This document shows, in pieces, positions 43,674 to 51,896 of a stretch of DNA of 64,000 nt. Made by a program: the position numbers and the translations under genes. Source of the DNA: DATKNA01 sp963755755 (GTDB lineage: Bacteria; Actinomycetota; Actinomycetes; Actinomycetales; Kineosporiaceae); the NCBI GenBank assembly GCA_963755755.1, contig CAVWLJ010000011.1, positions 248,001-312,000 on the forward strand, given 5' to 3'. The number at the start of each line of letters is the position of its first letter. Positions within the stretch are counted from its first letter, which is position 1. The notes under the pieces were generated by a model. The model had not been told where the DNA came from, searched no databases, and was given only the letters and a program-made list of their open reading frames with translations.

Positions 43674-44576
43674 ATGAGCGAGGACGTCGCCTCAGCGCCG
43701 CGCGCCGTCATGCGGGAGATGCTCGACATCGGCCCGCAGCGTCTCTCCGTCCGGCGTCTCGCGGACGCGCCGCGCGGCGCCGAGAAGGCCGTCCTCGTGC
43801 ACGGTCTCGGGCAGAGCACGACGGACTGGCTGGGGGTGCTCCCCCTGCTCGGCGACGCGCTCGACCCGTGGGCGCTGGACCTCCCCGGTCACGGGGACTC
43901 GCCGGCCTCCCCCCAGGACGACTACACCCCGACCGCGCACGCCCGGGCCGTCGTCGGCGCCATCACGCGCATCGGCGGCCCGGTGCACCTCGCCGGCAAC
44001 TCCCTGGGCGGTCTCGTGAGCCTGCTCGTCGCGGCGCACCGGCCCGACCTCGTCCGGACCCTCACGCTCGTCTCGCCCGCGCTGCCGCGGCGCATCCCGA
44101 CCCCCGCGGGGTTCGGGCTCCTGCTTCTGTCCACCCCGCACATCGGCGACCGGCTCCTCCGCGTGGCGGCGGGCCGGCCGCCCGAGCGGCGCGCCCGCGA
44201 ACTCCTCGAGATCATCTTCGCGGAGCCCGGCCTGGTTCCCGACGAGCAGCTCCGGGCGCTCGCCGAGGAGATCGAGGCGCACAGCCGGCTGCCCTACGCC
44301 GGACACGCGTTCGCGGCCAGCCTGCGGGGCATCGTCCGCACCCAGCTCCTCGAGAACCACCGGGTCTGGGCGCTCGGGCGCGACGTCAAGGCCCCCGTGC
44401 TCGTGCTCTACGGCGGCCGGGACAAGCTCGTCAGCCATCACGCCGCTGGCCGCGCCCGCCGCGCGCTCCCCGCGGCCACGGTCCGCGTCGACCCGACCGC
44501 CGGTCACATCCCGCAGCGCGAGCACCCGGAGCGGTTCGCCGAGCTCTTCCTCGCGCACACCGGCGTCCGCGCCTGA
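43674..44576 (+). CDS. Alpha/beta-fold hydrolase
   Basis: A 300-residue serine hydrolase. The oxyanion region is VLVHGLGQSTTDWLGVLPLL; the nucleophile elbow is HLAGNSLGGLVSLLVA (Ser in G-N-S-L-G); the acid is Asp in VLVLYGGRDKLVSHH; and the catalytic His is in PTAGHIPQREHPERF. The lid segment between the core strands is helical (RRARELLEIIFAEPG). The ATG at 43674 fits a leaderless promoter. It is followed 19 nt later by an SDR gene, so the two are probably one operon. Esterase or lipase activity on an unknown ester is likely. Confidence 0.87.
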   Translation: MSEDVASAPRAVMREMLDIGPQRLSVRRLADAPRGAEKAVLVHGLGQSTTDWLGVLPLLGDALDPWALDLPGHGDSPASPQDDYTPTAHARAVVGAITRIGGPVHLAGNSLGGLVSLLVAAHRPDLVRTLTLVSPALPRRIPTPAGFGLLLLSTPHIGDRLLRVAAGRPPERRARELLEIIFAEPGLVPDEQLRALAEEIEAHSRLPYAGHAFAASLRGIVRTQLLENHRVWALGRDVKAPVLVLYGGRDKLVSHHAAGRARRALPAATVRVDPTAGHIPQREHPERFAELFLAHTGVRA

Positions 44577-44595
44577 GCGGGCGGGAGGAGCAGAC

Positions 44596-45423
44596 GTGAG
44601 CGGCATCGGGACGGCGATCGTCACCGGGGGCGCCTCCGGGATCGGCAGGGAGCTGGCGCGCCGACTCGCTGCCGACGGCTGGTTCGTCGTCGTGGCCGAT
44701 CTCGACGGCGAGGGCGCCGAGGCCGCCGCCGCGGAGCTGCCGGACGCCGAGGGCGTGCGGCTCGACGTGACCGATGCGGACGCCGTCCGCGCCGTCGTCC
44801 ACGGCGTGCACGCCCGCCGCGGCCTGCACTTGATGATCAACAACGCCGGGATCCCGCCGCGAGCACCGCACGACACCCCCGAACTCGACCTCGAGGACTG
44901 GCACCGGGTGCTCGACGTCAACCTCATGGGCGTGGTCCACGGCGTGGCCGCGGCGTATCCGCTGCTGGTCAAGCAGGGGCGCGGGGCGATCCTCAACACG
45001 GCGAGCCTGGCGGGGCTGACGTCCGGACCCGGTCTCGGCGTCTATGGCGCCAGCAAGCACGCCGTCGTCGGCTACTCGCTCGGCCTGCGTGCGGAGGCGG
45101 CGCGCTACGGCGTCCGCGTCGTCGTGCTGTGTCCCTCGTTCGTCGACACCCCGCTGCTCGACGTCACGACGACCAGCACCGAGGGCGAGACCCGCAGCAT
45201 CCGGGACTCCATCGGGCCGCTGAGCACCGGACCACTCGCGACGGCACGGGAGGTGGCGGCGGCAGGGCTCGAGGGGGTCCGGAGGAACCGCGCGGTCGTC
45301 GTGGTGCCGCGGCGCGGACGAGCGCTCTGGGCGATGACCCGGTGGGCTCCCGGGCTGGCCGACCGCGCCTCCGCAGCCATCGCCCGCCGGACACCGGGCT
45401 ACGCGCCGACCTTCCTGCCGTAG
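44596..45423 (+). CDS. Short-chain dehydrogenase/reductase
   Basis: A 275-residue classical SDR. The cofactor motif is VTGGASGIGRELARRL (T-G-x-x-x-G-I-G), followed by VVVADLDGEG, where an Asp at the end of strand 2 suggests NAD(H) preference. NNAGIPPRAPHD, the Ser of TASLAGLTSG, and the active-site Y-x-x-x-K in VYGASKHAVVGYSL follow. The C-terminal segment RNRAVVVVPRRGRALWAMTRW is typical of actinobacterial lipid-linked SDRs. The GTG at 44596 is set by GGGAGGAG. It probably acts with the upstream hydrolase. It converges on lhgO with 7 nt between the stop codons. Confidence 0.9.
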   Translation: MSGIGTAIVTGGASGIGRELARRLAADGWFVVVADLDGEGAEAAAAELPDAEGVRLDVTDADAVRAVVHGVHARRGLHLMINNAGIPPRAPHDTPELDLEDWHRVLDVNLMGVVHGVAAAYPLLVKQGRGAILNTASLAGLTSGPGLGVYGASKHAVVGYSLGLRAEAARYGVRVVVLCPSFVDTPLLDVTTTSTEGETRSIRDSIGPLSTGPLATAREVAAAGLEGVRRNRAVVVVPRRGRALWAMTRWAPGLADRASAAIARRTPGYAPTFLP

Positions 45424-45430
45424 GGCCTGG

Positions 45431-46631
45431 CTAGACGGTCGCCCCGACCACAGGGACGCGGTCGGCGATGTGCTCGGCGATCGCCAGGCTCGAGGTCGCG
45501 GCCGGCGACGGCGCGTTCCGGACGACCACCACCGCGCCGGACACGTCGACGACGAAGTCGTCGAGCAGGGCTCCGCTGCGCGCGACCGCCTGCGCCCGGA
45601 CGCCGGCCTCGGCCCGCGCCAGGTCCGCCGGAGTGAGGGAGGGCACGTACCGCCGTGCGGCGCTCGTGAAGGCGCCCTTCGAGAGCGAGACGGACATCTC
45701 CCGGACCCCGGTCCGCCAGTGCTGCCGCGCGAGCCGCCACGTGCCGGGCCAGCGGGCCAGCTCCGCCAGGTCGCCGAGGTTCACGTTCCGCCAGCGGTAA
45801 CCCTCCTTCGCCAGCGCGAGCACGGCGTTGGGGCCGACGAGCACCTCACCGTCGTGCCGGCGGGTGAGGTGGACGCCGAGGAACGGGTAGCGCGGGTCGG
45901 GTACCGGATAGACCAGTCCGCGGACGTGGTCCCGAGCTGCTCCCGTGAGTCGCCAGTACTCCCCGCGGAAGGGGACGATGCGGACGTCGCGGACGGCTCC
46001 GGCACGCCGGGCGATGCGGTCGGTGCCCAGCCCGGCGCAGGCGACGACGTTGTCGAACACCCGGCGCCCGCTGCGCAGCGTCACCTCGACACCGCCGCGT
46101 CCTTCGCGGACGTCGGTGACCTTCTCGCCGAGGAGCACCTCGCCGCCGGCGTCGACGACGTCGGCCGCGAGCCGGCGGCAGACCGCCGGGAAGTCGACGG
46201 TCGCGGTGTGCGGCGAGTGCAGCGCGGCGACGCCGACCGTCCACGGCTCGATCTCGGCCAGGCCCGCAGCGTCGACGAGCCGCAGGTCGGGGACGCCATT
46301 GCGGGTGGCCCGGTCGAAGATCCGGCGCAACGCGGGCAGCTCGCCGTCCTCGGCGGCCACCACCACCTTGCCGATCTCGTCGAGGACGATCCCGTGCTCG
46401 GCGCAGTACTCCCGCAGGAGGGACCCGCCGCGCCGGCAGAGCGTCGCCTTGAGCGAGCCCGGTTCGTAGTAGAGCCCGGCGTGCACCACGCAGCTGTTGT
46501 GCCCCGACTGGTGCGCGCCGACGACGGGTTCCTTGTCGACGACCGTGACGCGGAGGCCGGGGTATCGGCGGGTGAGCTCGCCGGGCGGTCGCCAGCCCGA
46601 CGATCCCCGCGCCGATCACGCAGACGCCCAT
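45431..46631 (-). CDS. lhgO: L-2-hydroxyglutarate oxidase (LhgO) type FAD enzyme
   Basis: DAO-fold flavoenzyme oxidising L-2-hydroxyglutarate to 2-oxoglutarate; about 400 residues. N-terminal FAD motif CVIGAGIVGLATAR, then VVDKEPVVGAHQSGHNSCVVHAGLYYEPGSLKA, a strong LhgO/YgaF signature. Other blocks are HTATVDFPAVCRRLA, RIVPFRGEYWRLT, PDPRYPFLGVHLTRRHDGEVLVGPNA and VRNAPSPAATSSLAIAEHI. The frame breaks at 46579–46582: LATAR then ELTRRYPGLRVTVVDKE. One CG in CGGCGAGC (to CGGCGCGAGC) restores it. The ATG at 46631 follows a GA-rich ribosome-binding site. It lies downstream of a GlcD-like dehydrogenase, with 168 nt between them. Confidence 0.9.
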
Positions 46632-46799
46632 CGTGCGGACCACCTCTTCTCGATGTTCCCCGGCCGGTCGCGAGCTGTCCTCCTGAATACGAGCGTGATG
46701 ATCTTGCAAACGGCGTCGATCATGCTGATTGGTTCCGTGATCCTCGCGACCTGCACGATCGTGCCATTCGCCTGACGTTCGCCGTGGAGGGCGGGGGCG
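46632..46799 (-). promoter_or_regulatory. lhgO upstream region, locally AT-richer, with two inverted repeats
   Basis: Base composition is visibly less GC-rich than in flanking genes. GCACGATCGTGC at 46753–46764 is a perfect 12-bp palindrome, and ATGATC (46698–46703) with GATCAT (46718–46723) is a 6-bp inverted repeat with a 14-nt spacer. These may be operators for a separate lhgO promoter within the minus-strand gene run. No gene is supported here. Confidence 0.4.
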
Positions 46800-48161
46800 T
46801 CAGGCGTCCGGGAGGACGCGGCCGGGCGAGAGCAGGCCGACGGGGTCGAGGGCCTGCTTGACGGCCCGCATGGCGGCGATGTCGGCGGTCCCCCGGCCGA
46901 GGTACAGCCACCGCCGCTTCGCGCGGCCGATGCCGTGCTCGGCGCTGATCGACCCGCCGAGCGACGCGACGAGGCCGAGGACGGCGTCCGAGACGGCCCC
47001 GTCGGTGTCGAAGGACCGGGCACCGGGCAGGTTGACGTGCACGTTCCCCTCCGCCAGGTGGCCGAACGGCACCGGCGTCACGCCGGGCGCGACGGCGGCG
47101 ACCACCTCCGGCAGCCGCTCGAGGAACGACGCGAGAGCCGCGAGCGGCACCGCGACGTCGAGCTTGACCGGGTCGAGGGGCGCGAGGACCTCGGTGTGGC
47201 TCTCCCGCAACGCCCACAGCCGCGCCCGGTCCGTCTCGCTCGTCGCGAGCGCGGCGTCCTGCAGGCCGGGTACGTCCTCGAGTGCCGCCGCGAGCGCGTC
47301 GGAGAGCGCTTCGGCGTCGGGTCCGACGGCCTCGGCGAGGACGTGCACGGGTGCGGGGTCGGCGAACGGCGTCCGTGCCCGCCCGGCCGCGAGCACGAGC
47401 TCCAGCCCGGCCGCGGTGTAGAACTCGACCGCGTCGAGCCCGGGGACCGTGCGCAGGACCCGCGCGACGGCGACGGCCGCGGCGGCGTCCTCGAGGGCCA
47501 GCAGCGCCGCGGCCCGCGCCGCCGGCCGGGGGGAGAGCCGCAGGACGGCCCGCGTGATGACGCCGAGAGTGCCCTCGCTGCCGACGAGCAGCTGGACGAG
47601 GTCGTACCCGGTGTTGTCCTTCGGCAGCCCGTTCATCCGGCTCACCACGGAGCCGTCGGCGAGCACGGCCTCGAGCCCGAGCACCTGCGTCCGTGTCGTC
47701 CCGTGCCGGATCACCCGTGCGCCGCCGGCGTTCGTCGCAAGGACTCCGCCGACAGTCGCCGTCCCGCGGGAGGCCAGGTCGACGCCGAGCTCGAGCCCGG
47801 CCGAGCGTGCCGCGGCCTGCACGGCCTCGAGCGTCGCCCCCGCCTCGGCCTCGATCGTCCCGGTGGCGGGATCGGGGACGCCGACGGCGCGCAGCCGGGC
47901 CGTGCTGAGCACGACCTCCCCGTCGGAGGGCGAGGCGGCACCCACGAGCCCCGTGTTGCCGCCCTGCGGGACCAGCGGCACGCCGGCCTCCGCGCAGGCG
48001 CCGACGACGGCGGCCACCTCCTCGGTGCTCCCCGGGCGGACGACCGCAGCCGGCCGGCCGCTCCAGGCTCCCGTCCAGTCCCGGTCGTAGCCGGCCACGA
48101 GGTCCCCGGTGAGCACGTGCTGCTCGCCGACGGCCTCGCGGAGCTGTTCCAGGAGACTCAT
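46800..48161 (-). CDS. FAD-binding oxidase, GlcD / D-2-hydroxyacid dehydrogenase family
   Basis: VAO-fold flavoprotein of 453 residues. The FAD-binding domain has AAVVRPGSTEEVAAVVGACAEAG, VPLVPQGGNTGLVGAA, VDLASRGTATVGGVLATNAGGARVIRHGTTR and LVGSEGTLGVITRAVLRL. The C-terminal cap has VPFGHLAEGNVHVNLPG (conserved His) and SISAEHGIGRAKRRWL. The family includes glycolate oxidase GlcD, D-lactate and D-2-hydroxyglutarate dehydrogenases. The adjacent L-2-hydroxyglutarate oxidase makes a D-2-hydroxyglutarate role attractive but unproven. The ATG at 48161 overlaps the lycopene cyclase stop (ATGA). Confidence 0.88.
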   Translation of the reverse strand: MSLLEQLREAVGEQHVLTGDLVAGYDRDWTGAWSGRPAAVVRPGSTEEVAAVVGACAEAGVPLVPQGGNTGLVGAASPSDGEVVLSTARLRAVGVPDPATGTIEAEAGATLEAVQAAARSAGLELGVDLASRGTATVGGVLATNAGGARVIRHGTTRTQVLGLEAVLADGSVVSRMNGLPKDNTGYDLVQLLVGSEGTLGVITRAVLRLSPRPAARAAALLALEDAAAAVAVARVLRTVPGLDAVEFYTAAGLELVLAAGRARTPFADPAPVHVLAEAVGPDAEALSDALAAALEDVPGLQDAALATSETDRARLWALRESHTEVLAPLDPVKLDVAVPLAALASFLERLPEVVAAVAPGVTPVPFGHLAEGNVHVNLPGARSFDTDGAVSDAVLGLVASLGGSISAEHGIGRAKRRWLYLGRGTADIAAMRAVKQALDPVGLLSPGRVLPDA

Positions 48162-49319
48162 GCCGCCATCCTCCGCCGCAGCCGGTCGAGCGCGTTGCCG
48201 ACGGTGGCCCGGGTCATGGCGAGCGTGGGCGTGGCCCGCATGATCGCGAGCTCCTCGGCCGGGGAGGTGCTGCCGTCGAGGAATCGCAGGACACGCTCCG
48301 GTGGGTTGCCGAGCAGGAGCCGCGTGAACAGCGACGGACCGTCGACCAGCCCGCGGTCGAGGGCGCGCAGGAGCACGGAGTCCATCCACCGGTGCCGGGC
48401 CGGGTACGCCGGCGGCGGCAGCGGGTCGGTCCCGGCGAGCAGCGCGGCCGCGACGGCGCCCGCCTGGCGCTGCATCGCCGCGAAGGTGTAGCCGGTCGAG
48501 CCCCGGGTCGCGCCGCCCGCCGTGCCCAGGCGGACCACGCGGCGGCCCGCGCGCCGCGCGGGTACGGCGTCGGTCATGGGGATGGCACCGTCCTCGACGT
48601 CCTCGATCTCGTACGCGCTCCCCCACCGGTTCGCCACGTAGCGGGTCAGCGCCTCGTCGTAGGCGCCGTCCGTCAGGCGCCGTCGCGAGAACTCGGTGTA
48701 CTCCACGAGCCCGGTGCGCGCGTCGTCCGGGAGAACGTACCCGAAGGCCACCCCGGACGCGGCCCGGGGAACGCTGAAATCCATGAACACGGGTGCGGTC
48801 GGGTCGAGCACGTCGGTGGGGAAGCGCAGCATCCAGCCGCGGAAGTGCTGCAGCAGCGCGGTGGTCGGCGGCCGTCGGGGCGGTGCGGGCCGGGAGTCGA
48901 GCACCCAGCGCGCCTCCACCGAGCCCGCATCGGTCTGCACGACGGCCCGGTCGGCGCCGTCGACGACGGCGGTCGCGGCCGCCTCGACCCGGATCGCGCC
49001 GAGGTCCGCGGCCGCCTTGTCGGCGAGCGCGTAGAGGTCCTGGGAGCGGACCAGAACGTACCGGAGGGGGTCGAGGTCGAGCCGGTGCGTCGTGCCGTGC
49101 TCGTCGACGAGCAGCACCTCGCGCCACTGCCGGTGGATCGCGGCGTCGACCGGGCTGCTCCCGGCGTCCCAGAAGCACCAGGTCCGGTCGCGGCCGGTGC
49201 GGTGCACCGGGTCGACGACGGCCACGGTCAGCGGCTCGGCGTCCGGTGCGCTGCCGCTGCGCCAGCTGGACGAGGACGGAGGCGCCGGCGCCACCCGCCC
49301 CGACCACCGCCACGTCCAC
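48158..49319 (-). CDS. crtY: Lycopene cyclase, CrtY/CrtL type
   Basis: FAD/NAD(P)-fold carotenoid cyclase forming beta-ionone rings on lycopene; about 387 residues. N-terminal VDVAVVGAGGAGASVLVQLA, then DRTWCFWDAGSSPVDAAIHRQW, a clear lycopene-cyclase signature. It also has RYVLVRSQDLYALADKAA, QHFRGWMLRFPTDVLDPTAPVFMDFSV, FGYVLPDDARTGLVEYTEFSRRRL and RLGTAGGATRGSTGYTFAAMQRQA. The frame breaks at 49247–49252: LAQRQR then APDAEPLTVAVVDPVH; one CG in CAGCGCACC restores it. The start (GTG 49319) is tentative, since a GTG at 49325 is also possible. No crtE, crtB or crtI is in the window, so the rest of the pathway is elsewhere. Confidence 0.9.
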
Positions 49320-49369
49320 GCGCACCCGACCAGGGTGCCGTGCCGCGGCCGACGCCGCCCTGGCGGGGG

Positions 49370-50119
49370 TCAGGCCGGGCGGCGGGCCACGAGCAACGGC
49401 TGGAAGAAGCCGCTCTCCTCCGGGAGCAGCCAGCGCACCTCGGCGAGGCCGGCCTCGTCGGCGAAGCCGGCGAGCTCGGCACGGGTCAGCGCCCAGTACG
49501 AGGCCCGCCGGGCGCGCACCTGCCAGCTCCCGTCGTGGCCGCTGATCACGAGATGGTCCAGGTCGTAGCGCTCCCCGTCGTCGTGCCAGCTCCAGAGCTG
49601 GAAGGTGGCGCTCACGCCGTCGCGACCGCGGTGGACGCCGACGGGCGTCGTCTCGGGCCGGGTCCGGCGCACCTCGTCGTAGTCGCGCGTGCTGACGAGG
49701 ACGACGCCGCCGGGCACGACCACGCGGCGCATCTCCGCCAGGGCGTGCCGGACGTCGTCGGCGGTCAGGAGGTGCGGCACGGCGTTGTCGGCGCAGACGA
49801 CGGCGTCGAACGCGGCGTCCGGGAACGGGAGCCGGCGCATGTCGGCGGCTGCGACACCGATGCCGGGGTCGCGCTCGGCGGCCCGCCGCAGCGCGACCTC
49901 GGAGAGGTCGGTCCCGGCGACGCGGTGGCCCAGGGCCGCGAGCCCGAGCAGCTGGGTCCCGATGCCCGCGGCGCAGTCGAGCACGAACGCGCGCGCAGGC
50001 AGGAGGGCGTCGAGGGCCTGCGCCTGTCGCCGCGAGCTCGCCGCCCAGTCGGCGTAGATCCGCTCGTAGTCCGGCGCGAGGTCGTCGTAGAAGCGCCGGA
50101 CGCCGTCGGTGCCCGTCAC
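49370..50119 (-). CDS. Class I SAM-dependent methyltransferase
   Basis: A 249-residue methyltransferase. The SAM motif I is VLDCAAGIGTQLLGLAALGHRVAGTDLSEVAL; motif II region ADMRRLPFPDAAFDAVVCADNAVPHLL; motif III LAEMRRVVVPGGVVLVSTRDYDEV. The C-terminal half (TPVGVHRGRDGVSATFQLWSWHDDGERYDLDHLV, then WALTRAELAGFADEAGLAEVRWLLPEES) is a substrate-binding segment common in glycine/sarcosine-like or small-molecule methyltransferases. The GTG at 50119 overlaps the TreS-like gene stop (GTGA). Substrate unknown. Confidence 0.86.
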   Translation of the reverse strand: MTGTDGVRRFYDDLAPDYERIYADWAASSRRQAQALDALLPARAFVLDCAAGIGTQLLGLAALGHRVAGTDLSEVALRRAAERDPGIGVAAADMRRLPFPDAAFDAVVCADNAVPHLLTADDVRHALAEMRRVVVPGGVVLVSTRDYDEVRRTRPETTPVGVHRGRDGVSATFQLWSWHDDGERYDLDHLVISGHDGSWQVRARRASYWALTRAELAGFADEAGLAEVRWLLPEESGFFQPLLVARRPA

Positions 50120-51784
50120 CGCAGCAGTCTGATCCAGCGGTAGCCGTAGCCGGGGAGGTCGAAGGGCTCGAGCCGGTCGCCGAGCGGGTCCGCCCCGCCG
50201 CCGGCGAAGAGCTCCTGCACGTCGCCGGCGTCCTCGAGACCCGAGGCGGCGACCGGGGTCGACCCGGCGCGGCTCGTCGGCGAGGTTGTGGAAGAACACC
50301 ACCGAGCCGGTCGCCCCGTCGATGCGGTGGGCGAGCACCTCGGGCGGCACGCCGGTGCCGTCGACGACCCGCAGGTCGCCCTCGCCGCACTCGGGGCACT
50401 CCCGGCGGACGTTGAGGAGCTGCTGCATCCAGGTGAGCGGCGATTCGCGGTCCGAGCGCTGCGCCGCGACGTTGACCGTCTCGTACCCGTACGGTCCCTC
50501 GCTGATCACCGGCCGGACCAGCTCCTTCGGGTCCGCCTGTGAGAAGCCCGCCCCGGGCCGGCCGTCCCACTGCATGGGCGTGCGGAAGGCATCGCGGCCG
50601 TGCAGGTCGAGGTCGTCGCCCATGCCGATCTCCTCGCCGTACCGGATGCAGGGTGTGCCGGGGAGCGAGAACTGCAGGGCGTAGGCCAGTTCGATGCGGC
50701 GCCGGTCGCCTCCCAGCATCGGGGCGAGCCGGCGGCGGATGCCCCGGCCGTAGAGCCGCATCGTCTCCTCGGGGGCGAACGCCGCGAAGACCTCCTCGCG
50801 CTGGCTGTCGGTGAGCCGGGAGAGGTCGAGCTCGTCGTGGTTGCGCAGGAACGTCACCCACTGGCCGCCGCGCGGCACCTTCACGGCGTCCGCCAGGGAC
50901 TCCGCGAGGGGCTCGGCGGTCCGGCGGGCGAGGGCCAGGAAGATCCGGGGATTGAGGACGAAGTCGAACAGCATGTGCAGGCGGTCAGCGCTCTCCGGCG
51001 ACGCGCCGAAGTACTGCGGCACGTCCTGCGGCGTCACGTTGGCCTCGCCGAGGAGGACGGCGTCCCCCTGGCGCCACTGCAGGAACGACCGCCAGTCGTC
51101 GATGATGTGGAAGTCGTTCTCGTCCGGCGTCGGACCCGGTTCGACGAGCTCGATGACGAACGGAGCGGCGTCCACCCGGAAGCCGCTGACGCCGAGCTGC
51201 AGCCAGAACCCGATGACGCGCAGGATCTCCTCGCGGACGGCGGGGTTGCGCCAGTTGAGGTCCGGCTGGAACTTGTAGAACCGGTGGTAGTACCAGGCGT
51301 CGGCCTCCTCGCACCACGACCACGTCTCGCGCTGCTCGCCGGGGAAGACCATGCCCTGGAACCGGTCGGCCGGCTCGTCCTTCGACCAGACGTACCAGTC
51401 GCGGTACGGCGACTGCGGGTCGGACCGCGCCGAGACGAACCACGGGTGCTGGTCGGAGGTGTGGTTGACGACGAGGTCGATGACGACGCGGATGCCGTGG
51501 TCGGCGGCCTCGTGGAGGAACTCGACGACGTCGCCGACGGTGCCGAGCCGGGGGTCGACGCCGTAGTAGTCGGAGATGTCGTAGCCGTCGTCGCGGTGCG
51601 GCGTCGGGTGGATGGGGTTCAGCCAGAGGCAGGTGACGCCGAGCCGGGCCAGGTGCGGCAGCCGGCGGCGCAACCCCTGGAAGTCACCCCACCCGTCGCC
51701 GTTCCCGTCCGCGTAGCTGTCGACGTCCACGCAGTAGATGACGGCCTGCCGGTACCAGCGGTGATCTCCGGGTGTGTCGCGCAC
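50116..51784 (-). CDS. GH13 alpha-amylase family enzyme, trehalose synthase/maltose glucosyltransferase-like
   Basis: Glycoside hydrolase family 13 protein of about 556 residues. It opens with WYRQAVIYCVDVDSYADGNGDGWGDFQGLRRRL, a TreS-like N-terminus. Region I is VVIDLVVNHTSDQHPWF; the nucleophile Asp is in VSGFRVDAAPFVIE; the acid/base Glu is in AVLLGEANVTPQD; and the transition-state Asp is in FLRNHDELDLSRLT. DAFRTPMQWDGRPGAGFS is typical of the TreS group. The frame breaks at 50263–50268, in the C-terminal beta domain: LADEPRR then STPVAASGLEDAGDVQELF. One CG repairs it and the protein ends YRWIRLLR. GTG start at 51784. Likely converts maltose and trehalose or related alpha-glucosides. Confidence 0.84.
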
Positions 51785-51896
51785 GCGTCCACCCTGGCCC
51801 CCGATGATCAGACGCGCATCCCCGGGGGCCGTCAGCGGGACGACGTCGAGACCGTGAGCACCCGGCCGCCAGGGCGAGATCCCTGGAACTGCGCGG
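51785..51896 (-). other. dnaB / TreS-like intergenic region with weak inverted repeat
   Basis: GGCCCCCG at 51796–51803 and CGGGGGCC at 51823–51830 form an 8-bp inverted repeat with a 19-nt loop, between the dnaB stop and the TreS-like start. It may slow transcription out of dnaB, but the large loop and lack of a T-run make it a weak terminator candidate. Confidence 0.3.

Noticed and set aside
46497..46775. Plus-strand small protein in the lhgO upstream region
   Set aside because: It begins inside lhgO antisense, has no ribosome-binding site and no recognisable domain; the hydrophobic end is AT-rich promoter DNA read through.
51796..51830. Strong Rho-independent terminator between dnaB and the TreS-like gene
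   Set aside because: The 19-nt loop and absence of a T-run make it weak; it is listed only as a low-confidence repeat.
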